Assembly: GCA_951813535.1 (NCBI GenBank)
Contig: OX638345.1
Coordinates: 4,022,608 to 4,086,607 of the forward strand
DNA: 64,000 nucleotides
Direction: 5' to 3'
From: an uncultured Dehalococcoidia bacterium
GTDB lineage: Bacteria; Chloroflexota; Dehalococcoidia; Lucifugimonadales; UBA3495
The position numbers and the translations under genes are program-made. Below the pieces are notes generated by a model. That model was not told where the DNA came from, ran no database searches, and saw only the letters and a list, made by a program, of their open reading frames with translations. Shown piece after piece: positions 19,642 through 27,960 of the stretch. Position 1 is the first letter of the stretch. Each line of letters begins with the position of its first letter.

Positions 19642-20202
19642 ATGACCACCGCCCAGCCCCTGCCCCGCGGCGAGATCGTCCAGCAGATGGACGGCACCTA
19701 CGAGCTCTTCCCCGTGTCCACCGACCAGGACACCCTCCACGGCATCCTCACCGACTGCCTCGCCGAGTGGGAGCGCATCCGCATCGGCCTGCTGATCCCC
19801 GGCGCCGTGTGGGAGATCAAGCCGCCGCGCCCGCCCCGCACCGGCTTCCTCGACGGCTACCTCACCGTCGACTTCGAGGAGTGGCACCTGCACCTGTGCA
19901 TCGGCGAGCACACGTCCGCGCCGCCCGAGGTGGCCCGCCTGCGCCGCACCGCCCGCGCCGAGCTCTACCGCCGCCTCAACCCCGACCACCAGCCCACGTC
20001 CTGGGGCTTCCGCCTCTTCAACGGCGGCGGCCAGCAGCAGATCACCGTCCTCCTCCCCAACCCCCACCTCGACGAACACCAGCAATACGAAAAACAACCC
20101 GACTGGTCCCGCCTCTACCTCTGGGACCGCCTACGGGCAAAGTACCTGGGGCAGGGCGAGGACGCGACGGATCGGACGGCGGCGGGGTTTTGGCATGGGT
20201 GA
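19642..20202 (+). CDS. conserved-looking hypothetical protein, 186 residues
   Basis: Start ATG 19642 follows GGGAGCGACGCC; the frame is open upstream but runs into the repeat. The protein is soluble, rich in Pro and Trp, with EWERIRIGLLIPGAVWEIKPPR, a YLTVDFEEWHLHLCIGEH core and WSRLYLWDRLRAKYLG at the end. The paired His and Cys in WHLHLCIGEH could bind metal, but I do not recognise the family. Third codon positions are almost all C or G, as in well-expressed native genes, so it is likely real. It stands alone, followed by the AT-richer DUF262/FRG block in the opposite direction. Confidence 0.6.
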   Translation: MTTAQPLPRGEIVQQMDGTYELFPVSTDQDTLHGILTDCLAEWERIRIGLLIPGAVWEIKPPRPPRTGFLDGYLTVDFEEWHLHLCIGEHTSAPPEVARLRRTARAELYRRLNPDHQPTSWGFRLFNGGGQQQITVLLPNPHLDEHQQYEKQPDWSRLYLWDRLRAKYLGQGEDATDRTAAGFWHG

Positions 20203-20333
20203 TGCACGCGCCACGACAATTGGATGCACATTGCGGATCTCTCTGAGACTCCCTCCAAGATGAATCCCAATTCGTACACGTGCAAGATGCGGTTTTCTCG
20301 GCCTCCCCAAAAGAGTGTATGTTCTCTGATCGC

Positions 20334-21416
20334 TCATTTTGATCGGAAGTAATCCTCCCCATTCTTCAAGAACTGTATCAGAGTGGAGACTCTAAATTCG
20401 ATAGAAGTCTTGTCGTTTGATCCTTGCATGTGCATTCGGTCAAATTCAAGCAAGTCATACGAAGCTTGGGTCAAATCCTCCTCGGCGAGTTCCCGATTCC
20501 TTGACCTCATTTGTTCGAATGCGCTCAACTGTTGTCTGGTGATATTGTCGAACCATCCATCACTCATTGCGTCCTTGAACACTTGGAAGTATACCACTGT
20601 CATTGCCTGCGTCCTCAGAAGGCCATCGTTTTCTACAAACAAACTGTTCGCTTGATCGAGAACTCGCGTGACGTGTTGATAAACAGCCTGTGTTTCATCT
20701 TCCTTATCCTGTGAGTGGTAGTCGTCAACCATTTGGTCCAAGTAGGCCTTCTTTGTATCGCCGATATTAGCGTTCGTGGTTAGTAACAGGAATTTAGCAG
20801 CCACTTCCCTGTATTGATAACGGTTGTTGGAGAACGGTACGTTCTCGGCGAAAAACCTATGATTTGCGACATCGCGGATCACTCGGGCCATCACGCCACC
20901 TTTTGCGTTTCGCTTCTCCGCGGCGTTAAGCGGGACCGCTTCGTTTAGGCGGGAAAACATTTCCTCTACTAAATCTAGGTCGTCCGTGAGTACAGTAGTC
21001 ACCGGGATGGAGTACGAATCCAAGATCGTCTTTAGCAATGGATATTGTTTCCCCAAATCTTGGTAGGTCAGACCTCTGGCGTCCACCTGTGGATCTGCGA
21101 AATATGTGAAATCCTCCGCTAATCCGAACTTACCTTCGATGAAACCATAGATCGATTCCAACCGTTGGCGACCGTCGATCACCGCGTATTTGGCGGGCTT
21201 TCCGTCATCTGATGTTTTTGGGCTGTCGAACTCATGAAAGTACAATTTGGGCATGTCAAGTTCATTGAGAATGGTATCCATGAGGAGTTGGCGTTTATCC
21301 AAATTCCAGACGCCGCCCATGCGCTGGTAATCTGGATCAACCTGGATGTGATCTTTTTCAGCATACAACCGCAGGATCGAATTGTGCCTTAGTTCAGAAA
21401 TGCGCATGCTAGGCAT
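20334..21416 (-). CDS. DUF262 domain-containing protein (GmrSD-N/ParB-like NTPase fold)
   Basis: 360 residues. PDYQRMGGVW at 28-37 and IDGRQRLESIYGF at 80-92 are the two signatures of DUF262, the N-terminal nucleotide-binding module of the type IV restriction enzyme GmrSD. A FSRLNEAVPLNAAEKRNA segment further on is also typical. The protein ends in helical sequence; no DUF1524 HNH nuclease motif (H-x-x-P) is visible, so it is a stand-alone DUF262 protein. Its ATG shares a base with the stop of the FRG gene (TGATG), so the two are translationally coupled. Codon use and base composition are clearly more AT-rich than the flanks, which points to horizontal acquisition. Role unknown; defence is plausible. 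Confidence 0.82.
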   Translation of the reverse strand: MPSMRISELRHNSILRLYAEKDHIQVDPDYQRMGGVWNLDKRQLLMDTILNELDMPKLYFHEFDSPKTSDDGKPAKYAVIDGRQRLESIYGFIEGKFGLAEDFTYFADPQVDARGLTYQDLGKQYPLLKTILDSYSIPVTTVLTDDLDLVEEMFSRLNEAVPLNAAEKRNAKGGVMARVIRDVANHRFFAENVPFSNNRYQYREVAAKFLLLTTNANIGDTKKAYLDQMVDDYHSQDKEDETQAVYQHVTRVLDQANSLFVENDGLLRTQAMTVVYFQVFKDAMSDGWFDNITRQQLSAFEQMRSRNRELAEEDLTQASYDLLEFDRMHMQGSNDKTSIEFRVSTLIQFLKNGEDYFRSK

Positions 21417-22147
21417 CAGATCTCGCTCCTCAGAATGTCTCCTAAACTTTGGAGATCAGGGAACAATTGAAATTTGTTTAAGGACAGCGTTGACAATTCC
21501 TTTCGGATGTGGGACTTAGCATCACCGGGCACTCGAAACTTAGTGACATGCCGCCTCGCCCCGATACATTCGATCGGTTTCGCTTCTCGATGAATTACCG
21601 TGAACACCCCAAGTTGAGCTTGCATTCTGGGGTTGTTCCTAGGCCCTATGACGGCTATCGGATCAAGTTTGCTAAACCTTTCGGATTGCAACTTTTCAGG
21701 CAAATAGTTCTCTGTGAGTTCTTCACCCAAGTAAGGTATGTAGCCGTCGATATCAGGTTTGATATTACTCTCGAGGTTGAGTTGCGCCGGGTTCAATACC
21801 CACAGGCTGCCGTCTCTCGAGTCAGACTCATCAACCGCGAAATACAGAGCTACTAGCGGACTTTCTGTCCAGTCCAACAAACGTGTGGGCACACGATAAT
21901 GTTGCATGATGGTCAGCCATTCCCAGTCGTTCGCGGGCAATGGTTGCAATAGTAAGGAAGCGCTTTGCTTGAACCGTGCTATAAGGTTTGTCTCTTTGGC
22001 CAATGTTTCAGGTGTTCGTCCTAGACTTGGTAGCAACTTCCATTCGACGTAGGATTGACCACGGTACCAAATGTCAGAGGCCGCCCTGTGGTCTTGCAAT
22101 ACTTCTAATAAACCGGCGACGTTTGAAATGTCGGCTATGGGTGTCAT
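21416..22147 (-). CDS. FRG domain-containing protein
   Basis: 243 residues. WYRGQ at 27-31 and MQHYRVPTRLLDWTESP at 81-97 followed by ALYFAV are the defining motifs of the FRG domain, a small domain of unknown activity found in stand-alone proteins and near phage-defence genes. No membrane segment or signal peptide. It is the first gene of a two-gene unit with the DUF262 protein, sharing a TGATG junction. AT-richer than surrounding genes. AAGGA lies about eleven bases before the ATG. The order FRG then DUF262 suggests that one protein senses or processes a ligand for the other, but this is inference. Confidence 0.82.
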   Translation of the reverse strand: MTPIADISNVAGLLEVLQDHRAASDIWYRGQSYVEWKLLPSLGRTPETLAKETNLIARFKQSASLLLQPLPANDWEWLTIMQHYRVPTRLLDWTESPLVALYFAVDESDSRDGSLWVLNPAQLNLESNIKPDIDGYIPYLGEELTENYLPEKLQSERFSKLDPIAVIGPRNNPRMQAQLGVFTVIHREAKPIECIGARRHVTKFRVPGDAKSHIRKELSTLSLNKFQLFPDLQSLGDILRSEI

Positions 22148-22340
22148 GCGAAGGGTGTCCTTTTACTGGGAAGATGGATTGGGTACGCGGTTCGTTTCAG
22201 CGTCCCGGCGGATAGCTTAAGCGGTAAACTGGGCACGGTCAACGATTTTTCGACTAGTCTGGCTTTCACTGGGCATCGCCAACAGCCGCTACAGATCGGC
22301 GATCATGTTGTCATCCATGGCAATGCCTTTACCCTCCCGC

Positions 22341-22430
22341 CACATGATCGACGCCGACTTGGACCCCTTCTACGGCGCTGGAGAGCGGCTGGAAACCCCA
22401 AGTTCCGCGGCCTACCCGTGCTGCCACCCG
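22341..22430 (+). pseudogene. decayed 5' fragment of dinB
   Basis: About 90 bases that repeat the start of the intact dinB at about 22971-23060. In one frame it reads HMIDADLDPFYGAGERLE, against HIIHADLDAFYAAVEQLD in the intact gene. A one-base frameshift then gives KFRGLPVLP against DLRGLPVLV. It has no usable downstream reading frame. It looks like a truncated duplicate or what was left after an insertion at dinB. Confidence 0.7.
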
Positions 22431-22955
22431 CTCCCTCATCCATGCCCGCAACCCCTCCTTGGCAAACCCCGAACGTCTGTTCCATAATAAACCCCGTCAG
22501 GTGATAGATCGTTCCGCCAGAGCCATCCGGTCGTTCACGGCCAACCCGTTAGCACCAAAATCGCATACCGGCCATGGGACCACCCTGGACTGTCGTCGTC
22601 CCATCAACTCAGGCGCGCAGTCCGGTTGGGCACAGGAGCTGCTGCCTTCTCGGACGACCCGGCGTGCGCCCCCAGCGGTGCCATTCCGGTACCGTCAACA
22701 TCGGTAGTCAAAACCATGCGTACCACCCCCGGCCGTGGGGCTAACGAACGGCCAGCCGGCTCTGGCGGAGCGAAAATCAAATCACCGTACACCGAACCTG
22801 ACCGCAACGAGCAACCGACAGCATCCGACTCGGCGAGTGATGCAGCCATGAACCAAACCTGAACCGGTCATTCCGCGACCCGACCGCGATGCCTTTCCGC
22901 CACGTCTGGGGGTAAAATTGGGCCAATCGCTCAGCATTGGCCTGATCCTCACCCA
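22431..22955. other. intergenic, no gene recognised
   Basis: About 520 bases between the dinB fragment and intact dinB. Two short overlapping open frames on opposite strands (about 80 codons each) have no recognisable similarity and no convincing ribosome site. It may contain further decayed dinB or foreign DNA, but I cannot align it by eye. Confidence 0.4.
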
Positions 22956-24068
22956 ATGACGCCGCAGCATCGCCACATCATCCACGCCGACCTGGACGCC
23001 TTCTACGCCGCCGTGGAACAGCTGGACAACCCCGACCTGCGCGGCCTGCCCGTGCTGGTGGGCGGCCGGCCCGAGGGTCGCGGCGTGGTGGCCACGGCGT
23101 CCTACGAGGCGCGTAAGTTCGGCGTCCACTCGGCCATGCCCATGGCCACCGCAGTGCGGCAGTGTCCGGATGGGATCATCGTGCGGCCGCGCTTTGATCG
23201 CTACCGCGAGATGTCCGGCCAGGTGATGGACATCTTCCGCGACGTCACCGAGGTGATCCAGCCCGTGTCCCTAGACGAGGCCTACCTGGACGTCACCGAG
23301 GCCGCCGTAGACCGCTCGCCCATCGCCATTGCCATCGACATCAAGGAGCGCGTCGCCGCCGACACCGGCCTCACCGTCTCCGTGGGTCTCGGCACGGGCA
23401 AGACCGTCGCCAAGATCGCCTCGGACCTGCAGAAACCCGACGGACTGGTGGTCGTCCCCGTCGGCGGCGAGGCCGAGTTCCTGGCCCCGCTCGCCGTGGG
23501 AAAGCTGGTCGGCGTGGGTCCCAAGTCCGCCGCCCGCCTCCACGACGAGGGCGTGGACACCATCGGTCAGCTGGCCGAGATGCCCGACGCCTGGTTCGCC
23601 CGCCACTTCGGCAGGCGTGGCGACAGCATCCGCGACCGCGCCCGGGGCATCGACCACGATCCCGTCCAGACCTCCCGCGAGGCCAAGTCCATCAGCGCCG
23701 AAACCACCTTCGTCGACGACCTCTCCGGCAACTCCGACGCGGAGCGCGCCAACCTGCGGTCGATCATCGAGCGCCTGTCCGGCCGCGTCGCCGGCTCGCT
23801 GGCCGGCAAGGGGATCGTGGGCCGCACCGTCACCGTCAAGATGCGCCTCTCCGACTTCACCACCTTCACCCGCCAGACCACCCTGCCGTCGCCCACCGCC
23901 GAGGAATCGGCCATCGTGTCCACCGCGTGGATGCTGCTGGAGCGGGAACTGGCGCCCGACCGCGCCTTCCGACTCCTGGGCGTGGGCGTCTCCGGCTTCA
24001 CTCCAAAAGAGGGCCCCGACGACGCATCGCCGGAGCCCGCATTCGCCCAGCAGCGGCTGATCCTTTAG
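22956..24068 (+). CDS. dinB: DNA polymerase IV (Y family)
   Basis: 370 residues, standard length. HIIHADLDAFYAAVE carries the first catalytic Asp, ATASYEARKFGVHSAMPM is the fingers signature, and PVSLDEAYLDVT has the catalytic Asp-Glu pair. A helix-hairpin-helix (LVGVGPKSAARLHDEGVDTIGQL) and the little-finger domain follow. A C-terminal beta-clamp motif is not obvious; the end QRLIL may serve. Error-prone translesion synthesis is the expected role. No clear SOS box is visible. Monocistronic, with a decayed copy of its own 5' end about 600 bases upstream. Confidence 0.93.
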   Translation: MTPQHRHIIHADLDAFYAAVEQLDNPDLRGLPVLVGGRPEGRGVVATASYEARKFGVHSAMPMATAVRQCPDGIIVRPRFDRYREMSGQVMDIFRDVTEVIQPVSLDEAYLDVTEAAVDRSPIAIAIDIKERVAADTGLTVSVGLGTGKTVAKIASDLQKPDGLVVVPVGGEAEFLAPLAVGKLVGVGPKSAARLHDEGVDTIGQLAEMPDAWFARHFGRRGDSIRDRARGIDHDPVQTSREAKSISAETTFVDDLSGNSDAERANLRSIIERLSGRVAGSLAGKGIVGRTVTVKMRLSDFTTFTRQTTLPSPTAEESAIVSTAWMLLERELAPDRAFRLLGVGVSGFTPKEGPDDASPEPAFAQQRLIL

Positions 24069-24096
24069 GAACCTGTCGCCACGAGGTGGTTCGAGG

Positions 24097-25170
24097 CTAC
24101 CCTTGGAACGTCCCGGTCACCGGCTGGTGCCCCGCGTTCTCCGCGTAGGGTTCCTCCCGGTACAGCGCCATCTGCTTCATGATGGGGATGTCCTGGATGG
24201 AGAACAGGACTGCCTCATCGTCGGTGTCGTTGGCGTGCTCGTGCCACAGCCACGGCGGCACCACGAAGAAGTCGCCTTCGGTCCAGTCGAACCGCGTGCC
24301 GTCGATGACGCTGTGACCCTGCCCCTTGTACACCTGGTACACCGCGCAACTGGTCTGACGGTGCGCCCGGGTGGCGACCCCCGGCCGGATCATCTGTGCC
24401 CAACAGGTCATGGTCTTGAGCACGGGTCCGCCGGTCATCGGGTCGCTGAACTCCATGGCCACGTCGTCGAAGGGGCTGGCGTCGACTTTGGCCAACTGCT
24501 GCAGCGCCTCGTGGGTCTTGTCCCACTTGTAGTGCCACAGCGCCGAGTAGGGAGCAGAGGGCTCCTCCCAGGCCGGCCGCAGCGCGCCGGAGGCGAACTT
24601 GCGCTCCGACTCGGCCACGCCGACGATGGGCTGCTGGTCCTCGGGGTAGGCCTCGTAGAAGTTGGCCCGCAGGTAGCGCACCAACGGCACGTCCAGCCCA
24701 TCCAGCCAGACCATCGGCTCATCGCCCTCGTTGTTGTGGTCGTGCCACGTCCACGACGGCGTCAGCACCAGGTCGCCCGGCTCCATGTAGCACTTGTCGC
24801 CCTCCACCGTGGTATAGGCGCCCGTGCCCTTGAGCACCCAGCGAATGGCCGTGGGCGTGTGGCGATGCGCCGGCGCGTTCTCGCCGGGCAGCAGCAGTTG
24901 CAGCGCGGCCGTGATGGTATGGGTGGTGCCGCGGTCCAGCCCGGGCGTCGCCAGCCGCAGGGTGCGCCGCTCCACGTCCCGGTCGGGCGTCACCAGCTCG
25001 CCGCTCTTCATCACCAGCGGCTCCACCTCGGCCCAGCGCCACAGGTAGGGCTCCATCTCCGGCAGCGGCTGGCCCTCGCCCTGCAGCCAGCCCGGCTTGA
25101 CCTGGACCCGGCCGGCGGTTTCGTAATACTGCTGCTCCTCCTGCGTGTTCAACCGTTCCGTTGTCGCCAT
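24097..25170 (-). CDS. bicupin dioxygenase, gentisate 1,2-dioxygenase-like
   Basis: 357 residues with two cupin domains. The first has PAHRHTPTAIRWVLKGTGAY and WTWHDHNNEG, giving the two-His-one-Glu-like iron site and the later His. The second has RAHRQTSCAVYQVYKGQGHSV and WLWHEHAND. This matches gentisate 1,2-dioxygenase and 1-hydroxy-2-naphthoate/salicylate dioxygenases, which open aromatic rings with Fe(II) and O2. AGGAGGTGGCAGC precedes the ATG. The next gene, divergent, is a carboxymuconolactone-decarboxylase-like protein, so an aromatic-acid role is plausible, although neither substrate is proven. Confidence 0.85.
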   Translation of the reverse strand: MATTERLNTQEEQQYYETAGRVQVKPGWLQGEGQPLPEMEPYLWRWAEVEPLVMKSGELVTPDRDVERRTLRLATPGLDRGTTHTITAALQLLLPGENAPAHRHTPTAIRWVLKGTGAYTTVEGDKCYMEPGDLVLTPSWTWHDHNNEGDEPMVWLDGLDVPLVRYLRANFYEAYPEDQQPIVGVAESERKFASGALRPAWEEPSAPYSALWHYKWDKTHEALQQLAKVDASPFDDVAMEFSDPMTGGPVLKTMTCWAQMIRPGVATRAHRQTSCAVYQVYKGQGHSVIDGTRFDWTEGDFFVVPPWLWHEHANDTDDEAVLFSIQDIPIMKQMALYREEPYAENAGHQPVTGTFQG

Positions 25171-25324
25171 GCTGCCACCTCCTGCGTTCGGTTTCGTGTC
25201 TCGTTAGCCGCGATTGTAATCGCCATCGAACCATGTGTCATTCCGCCGCATGTCTGAATTGGCGCGAAGGGGGTGATACAATCGCAGGCAGACCCCAAAT
25301 CCCTTCCCCAAGTCGAGGAGAATC

Positions 25325-25885
25325 ATGGCCAGATTGCCCGTAGTAACCCGAGACATGGTGCCCGCAGATTTCGCCGATGCTTTCGACGAACTGACCAGAC
25401 CCACCGGAGGGACCATCACCGGCGGCCCCTATTCCATCGCGATCAACAGCCCCGAGATGGCGCGGCGGCGCAGCAGCCTCACCGGCTACCTGCGGTTCGA
25501 GAGCACCTTCTCCAAGCGCATCCAGGAGCTGGCGATCCTGGCCACCGCCCGCAATTTCGACTGCCCCTACATCTGGAACGCCCACGCGCCCGCCGCCCGC
25601 CGCGAGGGGGTCAGCGACGCCCTGGTCAACGCCATCCGCGATCGGCAGCCCCTGCCCGACATGGCCGCCGACGAACGGGCGATCATCAACTTCTGCAACG
25701 AGTTCTACGCCAGCCACCGCGTCTCCGCCTCCACCTTCCAGATCGCCCTGGAGCAGTTCGGCGCGCAGCACCTGGTGGAGATCACCGCGCTCATGGGCAA
25801 CTACGCTCAGACCGCCTTCTTCCTCAACGCCTTCGAGGTGGAACTCCCCGAGGACCGCACCGAGCCCGTGCTTCCGGTGTCGTGA
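25325..25885 (+). CDS. carboxymuconolactone decarboxylase family protein
   Basis: 186 residues, all helical. RIQELAILATARNFDCPYIWNAHAPAARREGVSD is the CMD/AhpD signature; in place of the CxxC of AhpD there is a single Cys, so the protein resembles 4-carboxymuconolactone decarboxylase-like members rather than peroxidases. GAGGAGAATC stands before the ATG. It faces the bicupin dioxygenase across a 150-base intergenic region, which suggests joint action on an aromatic intermediate. The downstream border is abrupt: an IS5 remnant starts within about 30 bases of the stop. Confidence 0.85.
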   Translation: MARLPVVTRDMVPADFADAFDELTRPTGGTITGGPYSIAINSPEMARRRSSLTGYLRFESTFSKRIQELAILATARNFDCPYIWNAHAPAARREGVSDALVNAIRDRQPLPDMAADERAIINFCNEFYASHRVSASTFQIALEQFGAQHLVEITALMGNYAQTAFFLNAFEVELPEDRTEPVLPVS

Positions 25886-25914
25886 CCCTGGCCGTCGTTG
25901 CCCCCTTGCTCAGC

Positions 25915-26684
25915 GTCACTTGTATGTTTACAAGGCCCTGCAACGCATCGCGCCGCACTTTCCCGTGCAGCGGGGCAACCTCAGCATCCCCAACTTGCTG
26001 GTGTTGAACGCCATCCTTTACGTCAATGAACACGGTTGCAAGTAGCGGGGATTGCCCGAACGCTTCGGCAACTGGCACAGGGTCTATACTCGGATGAACC
26101 GCTGGTCCAAAAGCGGCGTGCTGGATCGGGTTTTCGCCGCCATGCAGGAAGAAGCGATCATCCAGGTCAGGGTGGCGGTAATGGCCTTGGACAGCACCAG
26201 TGTAAAGGTGCATCCCGACGGGACGGGGGCGCCCAAAAAGGCGGGCTGCAAGCCATCGGCAAGTCCCGGGGAGGCTGGAAACCAAAATTCATCTGGTTGA
26301 CGCGTCTGAGCGAAATACGGTGACCTTTGCGCTGTCGCCTGGGGAAGCCCATGATGGGCCGGAGGGTCGGCGTCTGTTGGAAAGTCTGGGGCCGCAAGAG
26401 CATGATCCCAAGTTGCTAATGGATCGGGCCTATGAAGGCAACGCCACTCGCCGGTTGGCGGTCGAGTTGGGGTATGAGCCGGTGGTGCCGCCGTTGCGCA
26501 GTCGGAAGGAACCTTGGGAGTACGACCGGGAATTGTACAAAAGGCGGAACGAAGTTGAGCGGTTGTTCCGGCGGTTGAAAGGGTTCGCCGCATCTTCACG
26601 CGCTATGGCAAGCTGGATGTGATGTTCAGCGGCTTCATCCTGTTCGCCCTCATCTACGATGCCTTGCAATAGCGTGAACACGCC
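25915..26684 (+). pseudogene. IS5-family transposase remnant
   Basis: Readable in pieces across all three frames: LVLNAILYVNEHGCK, then a TAG where this family has Trp, then RGLPERFGNWHRVYTRMNRW, VMALDSTSVKVHPDG with the first DDE Asp, a frameshift, KSRGGWKPKF, another break, FALSPGEAHDGPEGR, LLMDRAYEGNATR with the second Asp, RRNEVERLFRRLKGF with the Glu, a third break, and FTRYGKLDVMFSGFILFALIYDAL. At least one nonsense and three frame breaks make it inactive. The left end is missing; the right end is AATAGCGTGAACACGCCC, where the IS630 copy begins. Confidence 0.8.
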
Positions 26685-26691
26685 CTAGTAC

Positions 26692-27887
26692 TCAGTCAAC
26701 GTTGGAAGGGCAGGGGTAGAAGCGATGGAGTTTGGTCCTGGCGTCGTCGGTTCCGAAGCGCCAGTTGATAGGGATGCACGCGGAGTTGCGTCGGGTCTCG
26801 TAGGCGGTGATGGCGCGTTGCAGGGCGTCGGCGTCGGGATTTCTCCCTTTGAGACAGGCGCGGCTCAACACACTGAACTCAATCTCCGCCATGTTGAGCC
26901 AGCTGGCGTGCTTGGGGGTGTGGTGAAACTCGAGACGTTTCACGATGCGCCTGGCTTCGGCGGCGGGGAAGGTCTCATATAGGGAAGCCATGCGGTGAGT
27001 TTTCAAGTTGTCCAGGACCACGCGGATGATGGTGGCGTGGGGATAGGCCACGTCCACGAGCCACCGCATCTGGTGGGCGAAGTCCACCATGGTGCGGCGT
27101 TCGGTGATAGCCTGATTGGTCAAGAGCCGCACGCGCCAGCCGGCCAGCGGCTCGCAGAACAGGAAGAGGTTGCGGGTGCCGCCGCGGCGGTACTCGTAAT
27201 CCTCACGTCGGGGCCGTCACGGCTGGGCCGGTAGTGGTTCCCGCACTTCAGCCAGCAGTTGAGTGGAGGTCTCGTCGAAGCACACCACCGGTCGGTTGGG
27301 ATCGTAGGGCTCGGCATACAGGTCGAGCACGTCCTCCATCGCCGCCACGAACTCCCCGTTCATCTGGGGGATGCACCACTGCTGCTTCCGCCAGGGCTTG
27401 AGGGTGTTTTTTTGAGCCGGAGCCTGACCGTCTCGTATGACAGGCTCTCCACCACGCCCAACTCAACCACCTTGTCGGCCAATAGGCGCAGGGTCCAATG
27501 GTCGTGGCCTTCGGGAGCGTCGCCGCACGCCAAGGCAATCAGAGCCTGCCCCGTACTGGATACGGGGTGGGCTTCCCCACGATCATCCAGCTTGCGATAC
27601 CGGTTGGCCTGGGGGTGGTCGTGGAGCACACCGTCCAATCCCTCCTCGGCGTACCGCCGCTTGGTGCGAAACACCGTGCGCTGCGACGTGTCCAGCGCCG
27701 CCGCCACCTGGGACGCGCTCCAGCCTGCATCGGTCTTGAGCAGGATGCGCGCCCGATTGATGACCCGAGCCGAGCGCTGGCCGCGACGGATCAACTGCTC
27801 CAGTTGGCTCCGATCTTCCGCTGACAACCGTACCGCAAATTTCTCTTGAGCCATGGACGCCGCACCTCCCGCACCGCTGTTTGCCAC
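26692..27887 (-). pseudogene. IS630-family transposase, frameshifted
   Basis: N-terminal part (27887 to about 27400) reads as a helix-turn-helix transposase: SRSQLEQLIRRGQRSARV-like region, SASQVAAALDTSQRTVFRTKRRY, and [18 protein letters not shown]. After a frame break come [10 protein letters not shown] with the first catalytic Asp, then a second break and VVLDNLKTH (Asp) and SWLNMAEIEFSVLSRACLKGR (Glu). A more likely start is the Met at 27851 (MAQEKFAVRLS). An in-frame 24-nt palindrome, encoding PVSSTGQA, interrupts the segment between GEAH and LIALAC, where the family has no residues. Not functional as read. Confidence 0.8.
27543..27566. repeat. 24-nt palindromic insert inside the IS630 transposase
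   Basis: Begins AGCCTGCCCCGTACTGGATA and ends CGGG; CCCCGTA at 27549-27555 pairs with TACGGGG at 27561-27567 around a 5-base loop. It adds exactly eight codons without shifting frame. An almost identical 24-nt unit lies at 28585-28608 in a different transposase. Confidence 0.75.
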
Positions 27888-27960
27888 TCACGGTAGCCAC
27901 CATGACCGGTTCTTTCTTATCTATGACGGTACAAGTTTGACTGAATACTAGACTGGGGCA

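Larger units (their letters stand above)
26685..27951. mobile_element. IS630-family insertion sequence (inactive)
   Basis: Imperfect terminal inverted repeats are visible: CTAGTACTCAGTCAACGTTG at 26685 onward and, inverted, the right end reading CTAGTATTCAGTCAAACTTG up to 27951. The 1.27-kb unit holds one broken transposase on the minus strand. It directly abuts the right end of the preceding IS5 remnant and the start of the next IS5 unit. Confidence 0.75.

Noticed and set aside
22183-22195. Single GGGTACGCG word near the FRG start as another element end
   Set aside because: No partner end or internal arms nearby; too short to call.
22604-22862. Two overlapping 80-codon frames upstream of dinB
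   Set aside because: Low-complexity composition, no ribosome site and no recognisable similarity.
26046-26048. TAG in the IS5 remnant as pyrrolysine
   Set aside because: The family has Trp here and the gene has several other frame breaks, so it is ordinary decay.
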